Of a stretch of 64,000 bases of DNA, positions 52,501 through 62,136 are shown in pieces. Source of the stretch: Bacteroidales bacterium 6E (GTDB lineage Bacteria > Bacteroidota > Bacteroidia > Bacteroidales > Prolixibacteraceae). How positions within the stretch are numbered: the stretch's first letter is position 1; every line of letters starts with the position of its first letter. The DNA is taken from assembly GCA_001270045.2 (NCBI GenBank), contig DF970667.1:63608-127607 (forward strand), written 5' to 3'. The notes beneath the pieces were generated by a model. It saw only the letters and a program-made list of their open reading frames with translations. It was not told the DNA's origin and made no database searches. Both the position numbers and the translations under genes were made by a program.

Positions 52501-53321
52501 AACGGAATATTTTCGGTCACCTTCACAACTGCCTGCTCGATGTCCTGCAGGTTCGTGACATAGCCCAGACCACGGACATAGTACTCCACAAGATTCATTT
52601 CTACCGTGTTTGCACCAATATCAAGGTTACTGTTGCGAATGGCATCCATGACCATCATCATGCTTACGTCATGGGCTTTCATGGCAACAGGATCCAGGTC
52701 AACCTGGTATTCCTTTACAAAGCCACCGATGGAGGCAACCTCCGAAACACCCTCGGCCGAAGAAAGGGCCAATCGCACATGGTAATCCTGTATAGTCCTG
52801 AGTTCATGTGGATCCCAGCCCCCAACTGGTTCTCCCTGCTGGTTCCTACCCTCAAGCGTATACCAGTATACCTGTCCGAGAGCCGTGGCATCAGGTCCAA
52901 GTGTTGGTGAGACACCCTCGGGCAGCACATCCGATGAAAGGGAATTAAGCTTTTCCAGGACCCGTGTCCGGGACCAATAATACTCTACATCCTCATCAAA
53001 AATGATGGCAATGAATGAGAGTCCAAACATGGATGTGCTGCGCACTGCCTTTACTCCAGGCAAACCCAGCAAGGAGGTGGTCAGCGGATAAGTTATCTGG
53101 TCTTCTACGTCCTGTGGACTTCGTCCCATCCACTCAGTAAATACGATTTGCTGATTTTCCCCTATATCCGGAATTGCATCAACCGGTACCGGATCCCTTG
53201 GAAGAAAACCTGTATCCCAATTGAAGGGAGCAGTAACAATGCCCCATCCGACCAATCCCAATAAAAGAAGGATGGTCACCAATTTATTCTCGAGAAAATA
53301 CTTTAGAATTTTATCAAGCAT
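49530..53321 (-). CDS. cusA: CusA/CzcA-type heavy-metal efflux RND permease
   Basis: A 1263-residue inner-membrane RND pump. ATG 53321 (MLDKILKYFLENKLVTILLLLGLVGWG) is the start; the extra 20 residues in the longer frame are unlikely. The HAE1/CzcA-like pattern includes DAIPDIGENQQIVFTEWMGRSPQDVEDQITYPLTTSLLGLPGV, SMFGLSFIAIIFDEDVEYYWSR, and GIAIAIGTMVDLGIILSENILRH with the proton-relay Asp/Glu. The C-terminal FVGLFGIATDDGVVIATYLMQSF-like repeat is also seen. A periplasmic cluster of Met residues and the overall pattern fit monovalent copper or silver export. It lies between the HYC_CC_PP and cusC genes. Confidence 0.92.
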   Translation of the reverse strand: MLDKILKYFLENKLVTILLLLGLVGWGIVTAPFNWDTGFLPRDPVPVDAIPDIGENQQIVFTEWMGRSPQDVEDQITYPLTTSLLGLPGVKAVRSTSMFGLSFIAIIFDEDVEYYWSRTRVLEKLNSLSSDVLPEGVSPTLGPDATALGQVYWYTLEGRNQQGEPVGGWDPHELRTIQDYHVRLALSSAEGVSEVASIGGFVKEYQVDLDPVAMKAHDVSMMMVMDAIRNSNLDIGANTVEMNLVEYYVRGLGYVTNLQDIEQAVVKVTENIPLRIRDIAKVNIGPAPRGHSGFLDKGGAEAVGGVVIARYGDNPLKTIENVKKKIDEISPGLPSKTLSDGSLSKVTIVPFYDRTGLIYETLGTLNESISLQILITIIVIIIMVFHLRASIMISALLPLAVLMVFIMMRYFNVDANIVALSGIAIAIGTMVDLGIILSENILRHQEEAPKGQSMLTTVFNAASEVSSAIITAVSTTIVSFLPVFTLQAAEGKLFGPLAYTKTFALLAALFITLFMMPAFAHWLFSLKTSRKSYKFGLYMLLVISGIILLWWSAWSGIVLVLLGLNNIIGYLAVQNKFSTKTNDWIQRHNSSVTIAIVALAVSWLLASEWMPLGVARSLVLNFIFIVLVIGVVLGGFRIFIVYYPRILSWCLEHKVAFLTIPMVILLFGINIWLGFGQVFGFIPRVADKIGWNIRTTSVWSTMVHAFPGMEKEFMPALDEGSFLLMPTSMPHSGVEANLSYLQQLDMRVQSIPEVEMVVGKAGRVESALDPAPVSMFENIIQYKSEFINDLNGYPRRFRIDENGQFLRDEKEDLIPDDKGQYFRQWRDHIITPDDIWNEIVRVTSDIPGVTSAPKLQPIETRLVMLQTGMRAPMGIKVFGPDLESIEEFSLNVEQLLKEVPSIKPEAVYADRSLGKPYLEIEIDRVAIGRYGLNIADVQMYLEVALGGMALTTTVEGRERYNIRARYAREWRDDPEAMKQILIPTPNGQQIPLDEIANIEYRPGPGMIRGENTFLVGYVLLDKKDGFSEVTVVDDANNYLKQKIASGELIVPSGVSYQFSGSYENQIRAERRLSVVVPLVLIVIFLILYFQFRSTTTTLMIFSAIGLAFAGGFVMLWLYSESWFMDFQFFGTNLRDLFQMKTYNLSVAVWVGFIALFGIATDDGVVIATYLMQSFRKHKPDNVREIRKAVLEAGVKRVRPCLMTTATTLLALLPVLTSTGRGSDIMIPMAIPAFGGMTIALITLFVVPVLYAAREEYLIKRNTK

Positions 53322-53421
53322 ACTATTTGATTTTAAATGAATAAAGAATTGCATGCAATACGTTGATGCAACAATAACCACGCTTCACTTTGGAAACATG
53401 GAAACACTTATTCATTTAAAA

Positions 53422-53850
53422 TCAAATCAGAAAAGTCTGAAACAGAATCTGAATATCGCGCTCCAAAGGAGGTGGCGAAGCATCAGCATAAAGGTTTATA
53501 TCTGTTATAGGGTCCGATTCAAGACCAAGTAATGTTAATACATGGATATAAACAAAATCAATATGGATTGCTGGCGATGATGCATCCTTTAAAAAATCAT
53601 CGGTAGCCTCAACTTGCTGAAATTCATTTTCACAGCAAGGCAATTCAGCTAAAGATGTACCGGCTGTACTGGAATTTGAAGGATCGATTACTGATTCATC
53701 CATTTCTTCCATTCCGCAACCCAGATGGGTATTTCCAAAAACAACTTTCTTTTCCACAGGCTCTCCGCCGCAGAAATGCGTTCCGATGGTCAGACTGATA
53801 TGGCTGGCCAGCAGAATAACGGATAGCATTATGGAAAAACCTTGCATCAT
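53422..53850 (-). CDS. HYC_CC_PP family copper-associated protein
   Basis: A 142-residue exported or membrane-anchored protein (MMQGFSIMLSVILLASHISLTIG) with the motifs that name the family: H-x-C-G (THFCGG), CC (PCCENE) and PP (SPPPLERDIQIL). The spacing Cys-Gly, Cys-Cys, Pro-Pro identifies it. Proteins of this family are limited to Bacteroidota and commonly stand next to copper-efflux genes, suggesting periplasmic metal sensing or binding, but no activity is known. It is the first gene of the Cus operon. The GTG at 53853 is a less likely start. Confidence 0.85.
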   Translation of the reverse strand: MMQGFSIMLSVILLASHISLTIGTHFCGGEPVEKKVVFGNTHLGCGMEEMDESVIDPSNSSTAGTSLAELPCCENEFQQVEATDDFLKDASSPAIHIDFVYIHVLTLLGLESDPITDINLYADASPPPLERDIQILFQTFLI

Positions 53851-53906
53851 CACTCAGTAAAACGCAATTTTACAAAAAATGTTTGATGCAAAACCACAAT
53901 TTATTG

Positions 53907-53961
53907 AAAATCCTATCGAATTTGTCTGATAAATCAACAAAGGAATGATATAATCCTATCG
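53907..53961. promoter_or_regulatory. Direct repeats upstream of the copper operon
   Basis: AATCCTATCG occurs twice (53909-53918 and 53952-53961), 43 bp apart, 60-110 bp upstream of the first operon gene. They may bind an activator or belong to the promoter. The 220-bp gap between this operon and the GH92 gene holds nothing else obvious. Confidence 0.35.
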
Positions 53962-54073
53962 TTGGAGCCCACTGCAGCAAGTATCCATTAAATACTAAAC
54001 TGTCCACAATAATAAAAAGAATTTTCCCCGTCATTGTGTTATTACGACGGAGAACATCTAACCTGGAACATCA

Positions 54074-56317
54074 CTATTTTCCCCAGTCAAGGTTGGGAAA
54101 TTGCCCCATTTCAAGTTCCAGGGTACCGCCGGTCACGATCTGGTCGTGCGAGATCCAGGGGCCATCGAGTGCCTTGCCGTTCAACCGGGCCGACTGGATG
54201 TACCTGTTTTCGGGAGCATAGTTGAGTGCCTCAACGATAAAGGTTTTATCGGGCGACTGCGACACTTTGAGTGTGGCTTTGGCGAATACCGGACTGCCAA
54301 TGGTATACGTTGGATTTCCCGGAGTTACCGGATAGAAGCCCATTTGCGAGAATACCACGAAGGCTGTCATGCCACCGCCATCCTCATCGCCGGGCACACC
54401 CATCAGGTCGTTCCGGAACCATTCGTCGAGCAGTTTGCGAATCCGCTTCTGCGTCTTCCAGGGTTGCCCTGCATAATTGTAGAGATACGGGATATGAAGC
54501 GAAGGCTCATTGGCCATCGAGAACTGTCCCACATTTCCGGTATGGTCGGGCAGCTGGGCATAGAAGGCATACTTGCTTCGGCCCAGGGGTTCCTTAAACA
54601 TGGCGTCGAGCTCGTGCACGAACGCCTCATTCCCGCCCATCAGCTCAATCAGGTGGGGAATATTATGCTGCACATCCCAGCGATATACCCAGGCATTGTT
54701 TTCGCCATAGTATTCCCTGGCCCCCATGCCACCCGAAAATTTATAGTCGAAGGGCTGAATGAAATTCCCCTTATTGTCCTTGGGATGGAAGAATTTCGTT
54801 TCGGGATTGAACAGATTGACATAGTTGAACGACTTCTTCATGAAGTGTCCGGCATCCTTGACCTTCCCCAGATCGGAGGCCAACTGCGCCAGGCACCACT
54901 CATCATAGGCAGTCCCCAGGGTAACGGCCACCGGCTGCCGGCGTTCAAAAGAGTGTACTTCAGGGATGGTCTCCTCCTCCCCTTCGTGCAGGGCCGGGAT
55001 ATATCCATGTTCCTGGTAGAAACGGTCGAGCTCTCCGGCAGGTTTCCCCGACCAGGGTGCGAGTGTCTTTTCGGTGATGGCTCCCTTGCAGGCCAGGTAA
55101 GCTTTCTCAAGGTCAAAACCGGCAACCCCTTTACGGTGGGCATCAATGACCGAGGCCACCCCGTGGTTGGAATTCATGCGACGGCTGTCGCCCGTGATCT
55201 CCGGGAAAGTCGGCCACCAAAACTGGTCCATCTGCTCCGACATACGCACAAAGGAGTTCAGGATATCCGATTCCCGCCGGGCATCTACCAAAATCCTCAG
55301 GGGATGATGTGCACGGTATGAATCCCATATCCAGTCGTCGGTATAAAAGGGACGTCCGTTATCCTCGTGCACCTCGTGGTCGAAGGCACTGAAATACCTG
55401 CCGTCTTCCGAAATGCATACCGGCCGCTCGTAAGTCCGGTACAGTGAGGTATAAAACACGGTCCGTTCATTCTCTGATCCACCTTCAATGTCAATACGGC
55501 CCAACGCTTCATTCCAGATGTCGCGGCCTGCCTTCCGGACTTCGGCCAGCGACTTGCCCGACACCTCACGCTCCATATTCTTTTTCGCCTGTGAAGTTTC
55601 AATGAAGGAAATCCCATATCGCAGAGTCAGTTCCTTTGTGGTGGCAGGGAAACGCAGCACGACAGCCGCATTGCGGCCTTCCACTTCCGTTCCGCTGGCC
55701 AGTCCGCTTGCCGTAAGCACCTGCACTTCCGAGGGCAAACTTTCGGGGATCAACCAGAGATATACGCGGGTCTGGTTCGCCAGCTGCTGGTAACCCGACA
55801 CCGCCTTCCCGTCCCATTGCATGGCGCCGTTCCGCGAATTCAGGACAAGGTAAACATCCTCGTTCCGTTCGTACGAAAAATGATAGATGGCCGACTGGTG
55901 CGATACGCCATAATCAACATGTGCCTGCTGTTCGTCGAGATACACCGAATAAGAATAGGGAGTTATCTTTTCGTGGTCGTAGCTGTAAGAAATCACGGGC
56001 TTCAGGTTCTTAGGGTCGCCCTGGTAAGTGCTCAGGTTAAAGGCCGAACTGCCCCGGTGGCTGGTCACGATCAGGGGAAGACCATTGATGGTGATCTCCG
56101 TGAAATCGCGCCGCTCGGGATAAACCCGCAACATGCTGTTGGGCAGGTGGATGGTTGGAAAAGTTGGCACAAGCAGGTGACTGATGTTGCCCATATAGGG
56201 ATTGACCTCATCGACAGGCGCTTTGGTTGCATTTGGCTGGGCCGACAGACCCAAATATAAAAAGGTGGCCACAATGGTAATAACCAGACTGAATCTTTTC
56301 ATTTTTAATACGTTCAT
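54074..56317 (-). CDS. GH92 alpha-1,2-mannosidase-like glycoside hydrolase
   Basis: A 747-residue exported enzyme (signal MKRFSLVITIVATFLYLGLSAQ, from the internal ATG at 56302; 56317 adds five residues). The GH92 pattern is present: DEVNPYMGNISHLLVPTFPTIHLPNSMLRVYP at the N-terminus, and the catalytic segment GVPGDEDGGGMTAFVVFSQMGFYPVTPGNPTYTIGSPVF. This resembles the GNDDCGQMSAWYVF family motif but is diverged. DDWIWDSYRAHHPL also matches. It would release mannose from N-glycans or yeast mannan, depending on calcium. It follows the Gfo/Idh/MocA gene by 15 bp and is co-transcribed with it. Confidence 0.85.
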   Translation of the reverse strand: MNVLKMKRFSLVITIVATFLYLGLSAQPNATKAPVDEVNPYMGNISHLLVPTFPTIHLPNSMLRVYPERRDFTEITINGLPLIVTSHRGSSAFNLSTYQGDPKNLKPVISYSYDHEKITPYSYSVYLDEQQAHVDYGVSHQSAIYHFSYERNEDVYLVLNSRNGAMQWDGKAVSGYQQLANQTRVYLWLIPESLPSEVQVLTASGLASGTEVEGRNAAVVLRFPATTKELTLRYGISFIETSQAKKNMEREVSGKSLAEVRKAGRDIWNEALGRIDIEGGSENERTVFYTSLYRTYERPVCISEDGRYFSAFDHEVHEDNGRPFYTDDWIWDSYRAHHPLRILVDARRESDILNSFVRMSEQMDQFWWPTFPEITGDSRRMNSNHGVASVIDAHRKGVAGFDLEKAYLACKGAITEKTLAPWSGKPAGELDRFYQEHGYIPALHEGEEETIPEVHSFERRQPVAVTLGTAYDEWCLAQLASDLGKVKDAGHFMKKSFNYVNLFNPETKFFHPKDNKGNFIQPFDYKFSGGMGAREYYGENNAWVYRWDVQHNIPHLIELMGGNEAFVHELDAMFKEPLGRSKYAFYAQLPDHTGNVGQFSMANEPSLHIPYLYNYAGQPWKTQKRIRKLLDEWFRNDLMGVPGDEDGGGMTAFVVFSQMGFYPVTPGNPTYTIGSPVFAKATLKVSQSPDKTFIVEALNYAPENRYIQSARLNGKALDGPWISHDQIVTGGTLELEMGQFPNLDWGK

Positions 56318-56332
56318 ATTATCGAGGAGTGA

Positions 56333-57430
56333 TTATTTGCTGAGTTTGACCCTCTTGCCGGTGCGATGGCTCTTGGCGGCTGCCTCGAGGATCTCTACCA
56401 CAATCAGGTTGTTCTCCAGAGAGGACAGGTCATAAGGATGCATTTTGGCCTCACCCCTGATGGCTGAAGCGAAAAATGTAAACGGATCGGAATAGGGTGC
56501 CGATTGTGAAGCAGCTTTCATCTTCTGTTCCCCGGAGCGTTCATCCAGCCGGTAGCGGATGTCCTGCTGGTTATCGACATAAATGTATCCCGTTGACCCG
56601 TAAATATGCATGTCCTTCCGGTTGAAAGGCCAGTTCCATGAGGCATGAACCACCCCTTCCATCTGTGGGTAGGAAAGCAGGATGGTGGCATCGTCATCGA
56701 CCTTCGGATAGGTGCCGGGCTTGTATTGCTTCAGGCTGGCGACCACCGATTCAGGCTTCTGGCCTTTCAGCATCCAGGTGAGCAGATTGGCTCCGTAGCA
56801 GCCGAAATCGATCACGGCTCCCCCGCCGTTCAGGACAGGATCGGTGAGCCAATCGAGGAACTCCGGATTGACATTGATCTCCTTCGGACCTTTGTGCCCA
56901 TCATAAACGATCACTTTCCTGAGGTCGCCCACCTTGCCGTCGGCGATCATCTGGTACCCTTCGTAATGGGAAGGATACCAGGTGGTTTCATAGTTTGTCA
57001 GCACCATGATGCCATATTGGTCGGACAGGCGCTTGATTTTGGCGGCGTGTTTCGTGCTCACGGCCAGGGGCTTTTCAACCATCACGTGAATACGCCGTGG
57101 AGCACAGGCTTCCACCACCGCGAGGTGTTCGAAGATGGACGTGAAGGTAACCACCCCCTCAGGCCTTGTGGCATCGAGCATGTCATCGAGCGATGTATAG
57201 ATGATGCTCTTGTCGATGCCGAACTGCCGGGCATAACGATTCGAAAGTGCAGTGTCCCTTTCAGAAATCCCGACAACCTCCATGTCGGCCCGGTCGAGGC
57301 TTCGCAACAGCGGAACCACATGCGAATGCGACAACCCCGCAATCCCGATCCGAACCTTTTCTTGTCCGCTAACTGCGGAAACACCAGCCATCAAAAGCGC
57401 AGTCACTAAAATCAATTTTATGTTTTTCAT
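56333..57430 (-). CDS. Exported Gfo/Idh/MocA-family oxidoreductase
   Basis: A 365-residue protein with a signal peptide (MKNIKLILVTALLMAGVSAVSGQ). The NAD(P)-binding Rossmann domain starts VRIGIAGLSHSHVVPLLRSL, and the family EKP motif is present (HVMVEKPLAVSTKHA). The C-terminal alpha/beta domain has GGGAVIDFGCYGANLLTWML and ASWNWPFNRKDMHIYGSTGYIYVD. Such enzymes act on sugars or cyclitols. A Sec-type signal for a cofactor-dependent enzyme is known in Bacteroidota but its logic is unclear. It heads an operon with the GH92 gene, suggesting glycan degradation. Confidence 0.85.
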   Translation of the reverse strand: MKNIKLILVTALLMAGVSAVSGQEKVRIGIAGLSHSHVVPLLRSLDRADMEVVGISERDTALSNRYARQFGIDKSIIYTSLDDMLDATRPEGVVTFTSIFEHLAVVEACAPRRIHVMVEKPLAVSTKHAAKIKRLSDQYGIMVLTNYETTWYPSHYEGYQMIADGKVGDLRKVIVYDGHKGPKEINVNPEFLDWLTDPVLNGGGAVIDFGCYGANLLTWMLKGQKPESVVASLKQYKPGTYPKVDDDATILLSYPQMEGVVHASWNWPFNRKDMHIYGSTGYIYVDNQQDIRYRLDERSGEQKMKAASQSAPYSDPFTFFASAIRGEAKMHPYDLSSLENNLIVVEILEAAAKSHRTGKRVKLSK

Positions 57431-58059
57431 AAGGCCTGATTTGGTAAAGTACTACAATTCATTAAAAACCAATATAATTCACATCTCCCAAACCCCTTTG
57501 GCAGGGTGGGAAAGACTGGGTGACTCCTTTAAAAACCTATTAATAGCGATCCAGATTTCACCCGATTCCCAAAGGTAAACAAATGATGGGATGGTAATCT
57601 TTAAATATAATGTAAATAGATGGCAGATGATTATTTCACATTAATCCATGAAAACTTAAATCCATTAAAATTGCATTTTGATGGAAATATGAATTCGCGA
57701 GATAAAGCCACCATGTTAAAACAGATTAAAGAAAAAAGCCCAGTAGTAATAAAACAAGGGTTATCAGTTTAGCAAACTTCAAATAACGGCAAAAAGCAAC
57801 CTATTAAAATCAGATTTTAATCATTGCAATGAAGCATATAATTAACAATCATCTAAATAAGCAAAAAAACGATCCTCTCAAAAAAGCCTACGATAAACTT
57901 TAAAAAGATCACACTAGTAAATTCAGATTCAATAATACATGACAAAACATTATATTTATACGGGTACGCTTATCCAAAAATGGAATTAAGAAAAACCAAC
58001 TCATTAACCGCTAAACATTAGGTACCTTAAGTTTAAACCTCGTTTCACTATTGACTATT
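57431..58059. other. Long AT-rich intergenic region, no gene seen
   Basis: This 629-bp gap precedes the T9SS metallopeptidase-like gene. It is strongly AT-rich from about 57.6 kb onward, with no hairpin, repeat or credible short ORF recognised. A TATATTTA at 57951 could be a -7 element, but no TTG lies at the right distance. Confidence 0.45.
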
Positions 58060-61000
58060 ATGAAAAACTATACCTCAATCATATTCAATTTGCTGATTCT
58101 TGTAACGATTCTCAGCACACAACAGGTTACAGGCCAGAATAGTTTCCAGGTCAGGCTCGAAGGATTAAACGAAAACGATACGGCAACCGTCATTCTCAGA
58201 AAGAACTCAGACATATACTGGAAGCAAATGGCTTCAGGCAATTCCGAAAAAGTCAATGAGTTGACATTTGATCTGGCAGATGGCAAATGGGCCATCGTGA
58301 TTGATGCAACGGGATATACTTTCCCTCCAGCCACCAGCTTTGATGTACCGGGAAATTCAACCGCCCTGGTAAAGTTAACCCCTTTGCTGAACCAAGATTA
58401 TTACTATGTGTGGCAAGACGACGACAGCTATGTTGGGCATGCAACCCAGACCTACATTTCCGAGCCTGCCAAGATTGTGGTACTCGACAAAGAGGTAAAA
58501 GTCCCGCATGATTATTCAAGCATTGAACTGAGAAACAAATATGGAATCATATTGTCAGACGACATTGAGGCATGGACTGTGGAAGACAGTTACCGTATAT
58601 TCAAGATGTTTACCAATCTCCCTATCGGGACTTTTGGTGAAGGAGGTAAAACCGATCCTGCGACAGGGGAAAACATCAGGGGAATCATCAAACTGACTAA
58701 AGATGAACAATTCAGGGACCTGACAATTTCATACGAGGATGGGATAAAGGTGGGGACCATTTCACAGGCGGCCTTCCATTATGCTGAACCCCAGATTGTG
58801 ACTATTGACGGAATCAAGGGAAAATTCTACTCCAAGCGATTGTACCATGCAGTGGTCAATTTCATGTCCGATTTTGCAAACGATGAAGCATTCATTGATC
58901 ATATCGCAATGGAACGTTTTGGCGTTCGCTTTATGCGTGCCGACCAGGAAACAGAAGTTCTTATGTCAGAAGATGCATCCAATTTCCAGGAATTCTTCAG
59001 GGAGGAAAAAATAGAGATCCTTTCCATGTTCGAGGAACTTCCCGATGGATTTCACAAGCAGGAAGGTTTGAAATATCTGGTCAGAAGGATCAATGGACAG
59101 CCGAATCCGATATACCCTGATGCTGCAGCGATTGCCTGGACAGGCCTACATACCATAGAGTTTATGGATGTTTCCTTTAGTGGCTCATTCCTAAGTGGTA
59201 CCCGACGATTGATTTTACATGAGAAGACTCATTTCCTATGGGCATATACCTTTGATGACCAGTTAAAAAATGACTGGATTGAGCTGGGAGGTTGGTTCCA
59301 GGATCCAACTTCGGCAAACGGTTGGTCTACATACAATACAACAGAGTCAGTAAGTGCCTATGGACATGCAGGCGGTCCAGATGAGGATATGGCTGAAACG
59401 GTTTCATATTATCTGGAAGATCCCGACAAATTGATGGCTGTCTCAGTTCGCAAATATGAGTTTATAAGGGACCGCGTGATGCATGGTACAAGATATATCG
59501 CACAATTCAGGGAGGACCTGACTTTTATGGTATATAACTTGTTCCCTGATTATACTTATCCAGGTAAAGTTAAAAAGGTTGAGATTCAAGTAAAAGGAAA
59601 ACCTGAAGAAGAAAAGGAAGTAACCATACGTATGATACTTCATTCAACCGATCTGGAAATTGATGGTGCCTCGGGTGCTTACGTCAGATTTGCATCTTCC
59701 GTTGGAACAATCCATGACATTGGATTTGCACCCGAAAACGGACACCTCGATTCAATTCTGGTTGGGACCACAATTTTCAACAAACATGAAAAGAACGGCT
59801 ATTGGACAATGGGCAGCATGTCGGTTTGGGATAAGGTTGGTAACCAAAGATACGAGAATACTTCCACCATCGGGATGAAGCTCTATATTGAAAACCCTTT
59901 GGAAGACATAGTCCCTCCCCGATGGAATTACGATTTAACCATGGAAAATGTAAAAAAGACTTTCTATTCACACACAAATTATCCTGAAGGTATTGACAGA
60001 GAATTACAGGCTATAAAAGTAACCTACTCTTTCTATGATGATATTCCCTTTGTATATTCAGAATCAAATTTTATATTATCGACGCCTGATAGACCAGGAT
60101 ATGAATCTTATTTCTGGAGGCTCGGAGGAAGCGCTATCATTGACTCAACCCGCAATTATTCAAATGGGTACAAATCGGTCAAATATATTGAAGCTTTCCT
60201 GAAAATTGAAGAATATATGCCAAGTGGATATTATTCGATCACTGCAATGGGTGCACATGATATGGCAGGAAATACCTCACATATAAATTTCTCAAAAGAC
60301 ACAAGTGATGTTTATATTTCACCCCATTCTAACAATAGTTTTAAAGATGTAAGAGACAGTATCTATATAAAAACAGAATTTCCCGATTATGTGAAACCGG
60401 AAATTGACTTAAACTTGATTACGGTTTCAGCCACTCCGACCAATCCAATTTATCCCGATGGTGAAACCAGGGTAGATTTAACTTTTTTTGTCAGGGATCT
60501 GTCAGATTTTCCGGGTAGAGAGTCAGGGGTGTCCGGAATTGAATTCTTCTTCAGGGATCCTATTGGAATTGACCATAATACATATATTACTGTTAGTAAT
60601 TATTACAGTTCTGTACCTGCGAATAATTCCGATTGGATGTTTTACTCACACAACTTCCTACTTCCTAAAGGATCGCCTCCCGGCAAATGGGGATTTACTG
60701 GCGCAAATGTTACAGACAAAGCCGGGAATAGCAGGAGATACTCCTTCATTGAATATGTACGTTTTGATGTTATTGAATCGGAGATTGTTTTGGAAGAACC
60801 ATTGGATGCTTCCATCAATGCCAAGTATATTAACTTGGCGAATGTTGACAATATTGATATCAGCATCAGCTGCAAACCTTCTGCCGGATTAAAATATGTT
60901 TATACCATCTATAGCCTGATGGGGGGCAATGTTGTCCGTGGCGAAGGGCTGATGACAAATGATTCCTTGATCATACAAGGAGTGAATACACAAGGGGTGT

Positions 61001-62136
61001 TGGATGGGATCTTAAAACTCACCGTACAGCTTGTAGACTCTGCATCCCAGATCATTGCAACCAAAACGGTCGAGTATGACAAAGACACCCAGAGACCCAA
61101 GGCTTATTATACCCGTACCAACCTACAAAATGAAGGACATAGCAATCTGGACGATGTGGTCATTCAAATTGTATTTGATCCCGAAGATTTGGGAGGAACC
61201 TATGCAATGGCTATCGAACCTGTTTTGCCTGATATTAAAAGCACGGGCTTTTCTGGTTTTATAATTACAGGTAAATTGGAGGACCAACCGCCACTTGATG
61301 TAAATATAGATTTGTCCGCCTTTTTAAACAGGGTAATCAAAACCACCCTCACATTAACAGATACTGTCCATAATGAGGGTGATCCATTGGTAAGTTATTA
61401 TTTGGTATTGGAAGATCGACTGATTTCTGTCGATGTGAATTCTGATTTTGATGGTGATGGATTCCCGGATTTGATGGACTCATGTCCTGCTGCCTATGGA
61501 ACCAGTTACGGTTGTGCATCTCAAATACAAACTGTAAGTATATGCGAAGGTGAATCATACTTTGGCTGGACGGTTTCAGGTGAATATGAGAGAATCTTTA
61601 AAGATATTTACGGATCCGATTCAATCGTAACTGTCCTATTAACAGTCAATCCTGCATTCCAGCCTGAAGTTATCGTAAAAGGTGATACTTTAATTGCAGC
61701 GGGGTCATTCAATTCATACTTGTGGTACGCCAATGGTAATTTGATATCTATCACCAACACAAACACCTTCATTGCAACTGAAAATGGAGATTATCAATTA
61801 GTTGTAACTGACGAATATGGTTGTAGCCAAACATCTGAAATAGTTAGTCTGGTAATTACTGGCAATGATATGTTCACAGAGGAAGCTTTTGAATACTTGG
61901 TTTACCCAAATCCAACTGACGAGTTTTTTGTCGTAAAGATAGGTACAAACACAAATGAGAGGGTTTCCTTTAAGTTCATTAATCCTGTCGGACAAATACT
62001 TGAAGAGAGAATTGTCCATTCAAAAGAAATTCAAGGGGACGAACGATTCCAGGTTGGCCATCTTACCCGTGGAGTTTATATCTTAATCATTAGTTACGGT
62101 AGTCATCAAGCCATGGAAAAGATCATAATATACTGA
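58060..62136 (+). CDS. Large T9SS-secreted protein with HExxH metallopeptidase-like site
   Basis: A 1358-residue secreted protein with a signal peptide (MKNYTSIIFNLLILVTILSTQQVTGQ). Residues about 380-450 contain LHEKTHFLWAYTF (HExxH at 387-391) and, 55 residues on, DEDMAETVSYYL (Glu446), a possible third zinc ligand as in zincins. Several Ig-like or cadherin-like domains follow. A thrombospondin-type-3-like segment DFDGDGFPDLMDSCP lies at about 1128-1142, and a type A T9SS sorting domain ends the protein (YLVYPNPTDEFFVVKIG...). I do not recognise the peptidase family, so enzymatic activity is an inference. The long N-terminal half is otherwise unassigned. Confidence 0.8.
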   Translation: MKNYTSIIFNLLILVTILSTQQVTGQNSFQVRLEGLNENDTATVILRKNSDIYWKQMASGNSEKVNELTFDLADGKWAIVIDATGYTFPPATSFDVPGNSTALVKLTPLLNQDYYYVWQDDDSYVGHATQTYISEPAKIVVLDKEVKVPHDYSSIELRNKYGIILSDDIEAWTVEDSYRIFKMFTNLPIGTFGEGGKTDPATGENIRGIIKLTKDEQFRDLTISYEDGIKVGTISQAAFHYAEPQIVTIDGIKGKFYSKRLYHAVVNFMSDFANDEAFIDHIAMERFGVRFMRADQETEVLMSEDASNFQEFFREEKIEILSMFEELPDGFHKQEGLKYLVRRINGQPNPIYPDAAAIAWTGLHTIEFMDVSFSGSFLSGTRRLILHEKTHFLWAYTFDDQLKNDWIELGGWFQDPTSANGWSTYNTTESVSAYGHAGGPDEDMAETVSYYLEDPDKLMAVSVRKYEFIRDRVMHGTRYIAQFREDLTFMVYNLFPDYTYPGKVKKVEIQVKGKPEEEKEVTIRMILHSTDLEIDGASGAYVRFASSVGTIHDIGFAPENGHLDSILVGTTIFNKHEKNGYWTMGSMSVWDKVGNQRYENTSTIGMKLYIENPLEDIVPPRWNYDLTMENVKKTFYSHTNYPEGIDRELQAIKVTYSFYDDIPFVYSESNFILSTPDRPGYESYFWRLGGSAIIDSTRNYSNGYKSVKYIEAFLKIEEYMPSGYYSITAMGAHDMAGNTSHINFSKDTSDVYISPHSNNSFKDVRDSIYIKTEFPDYVKPEIDLNLITVSATPTNPIYPDGETRVDLTFFVRDLSDFPGRESGVSGIEFFFRDPIGIDHNTYITVSNYYSSVPANNSDWMFYSHNFLLPKGSPPGKWGFTGANVTDKAGNSRRYSFIEYVRFDVIESEIVLEEPLDASINAKYINLANVDNIDISISCKPSAGLKYVYTIYSLMGGNVVRGEGLMTNDSLIIQGVNTQGVLDGILKLTVQLVDSASQIIATKTVEYDKDTQRPKAYYTRTNLQNEGHSNLDDVVIQIVFDPEDLGGTYAMAIEPVLPDIKSTGFSGFIITGKLEDQPPLDVNIDLSAFLNRVIKTTLTLTDTVHNEGDPLVSYYLVLEDRLISVDVNSDFDGDGFPDLMDSCPAAYGTSYGCASQIQTVSICEGESYFGWTVSGEYERIFKDIYGSDSIVTVLLTVNPAFQPEVIVKGDTLIAAGSFNSYLWYANGNLISITNTNTFIATENGDYQLVVTDEYGCSQTSEIVSLVITGNDMFTEEAFEYLVYPNPTDEFFVVKIGTNTNERVSFKFINPVGQILEERIVHSKEIQGDERFQVGHLTRGVYILIISYGSHQAMEKIIIY

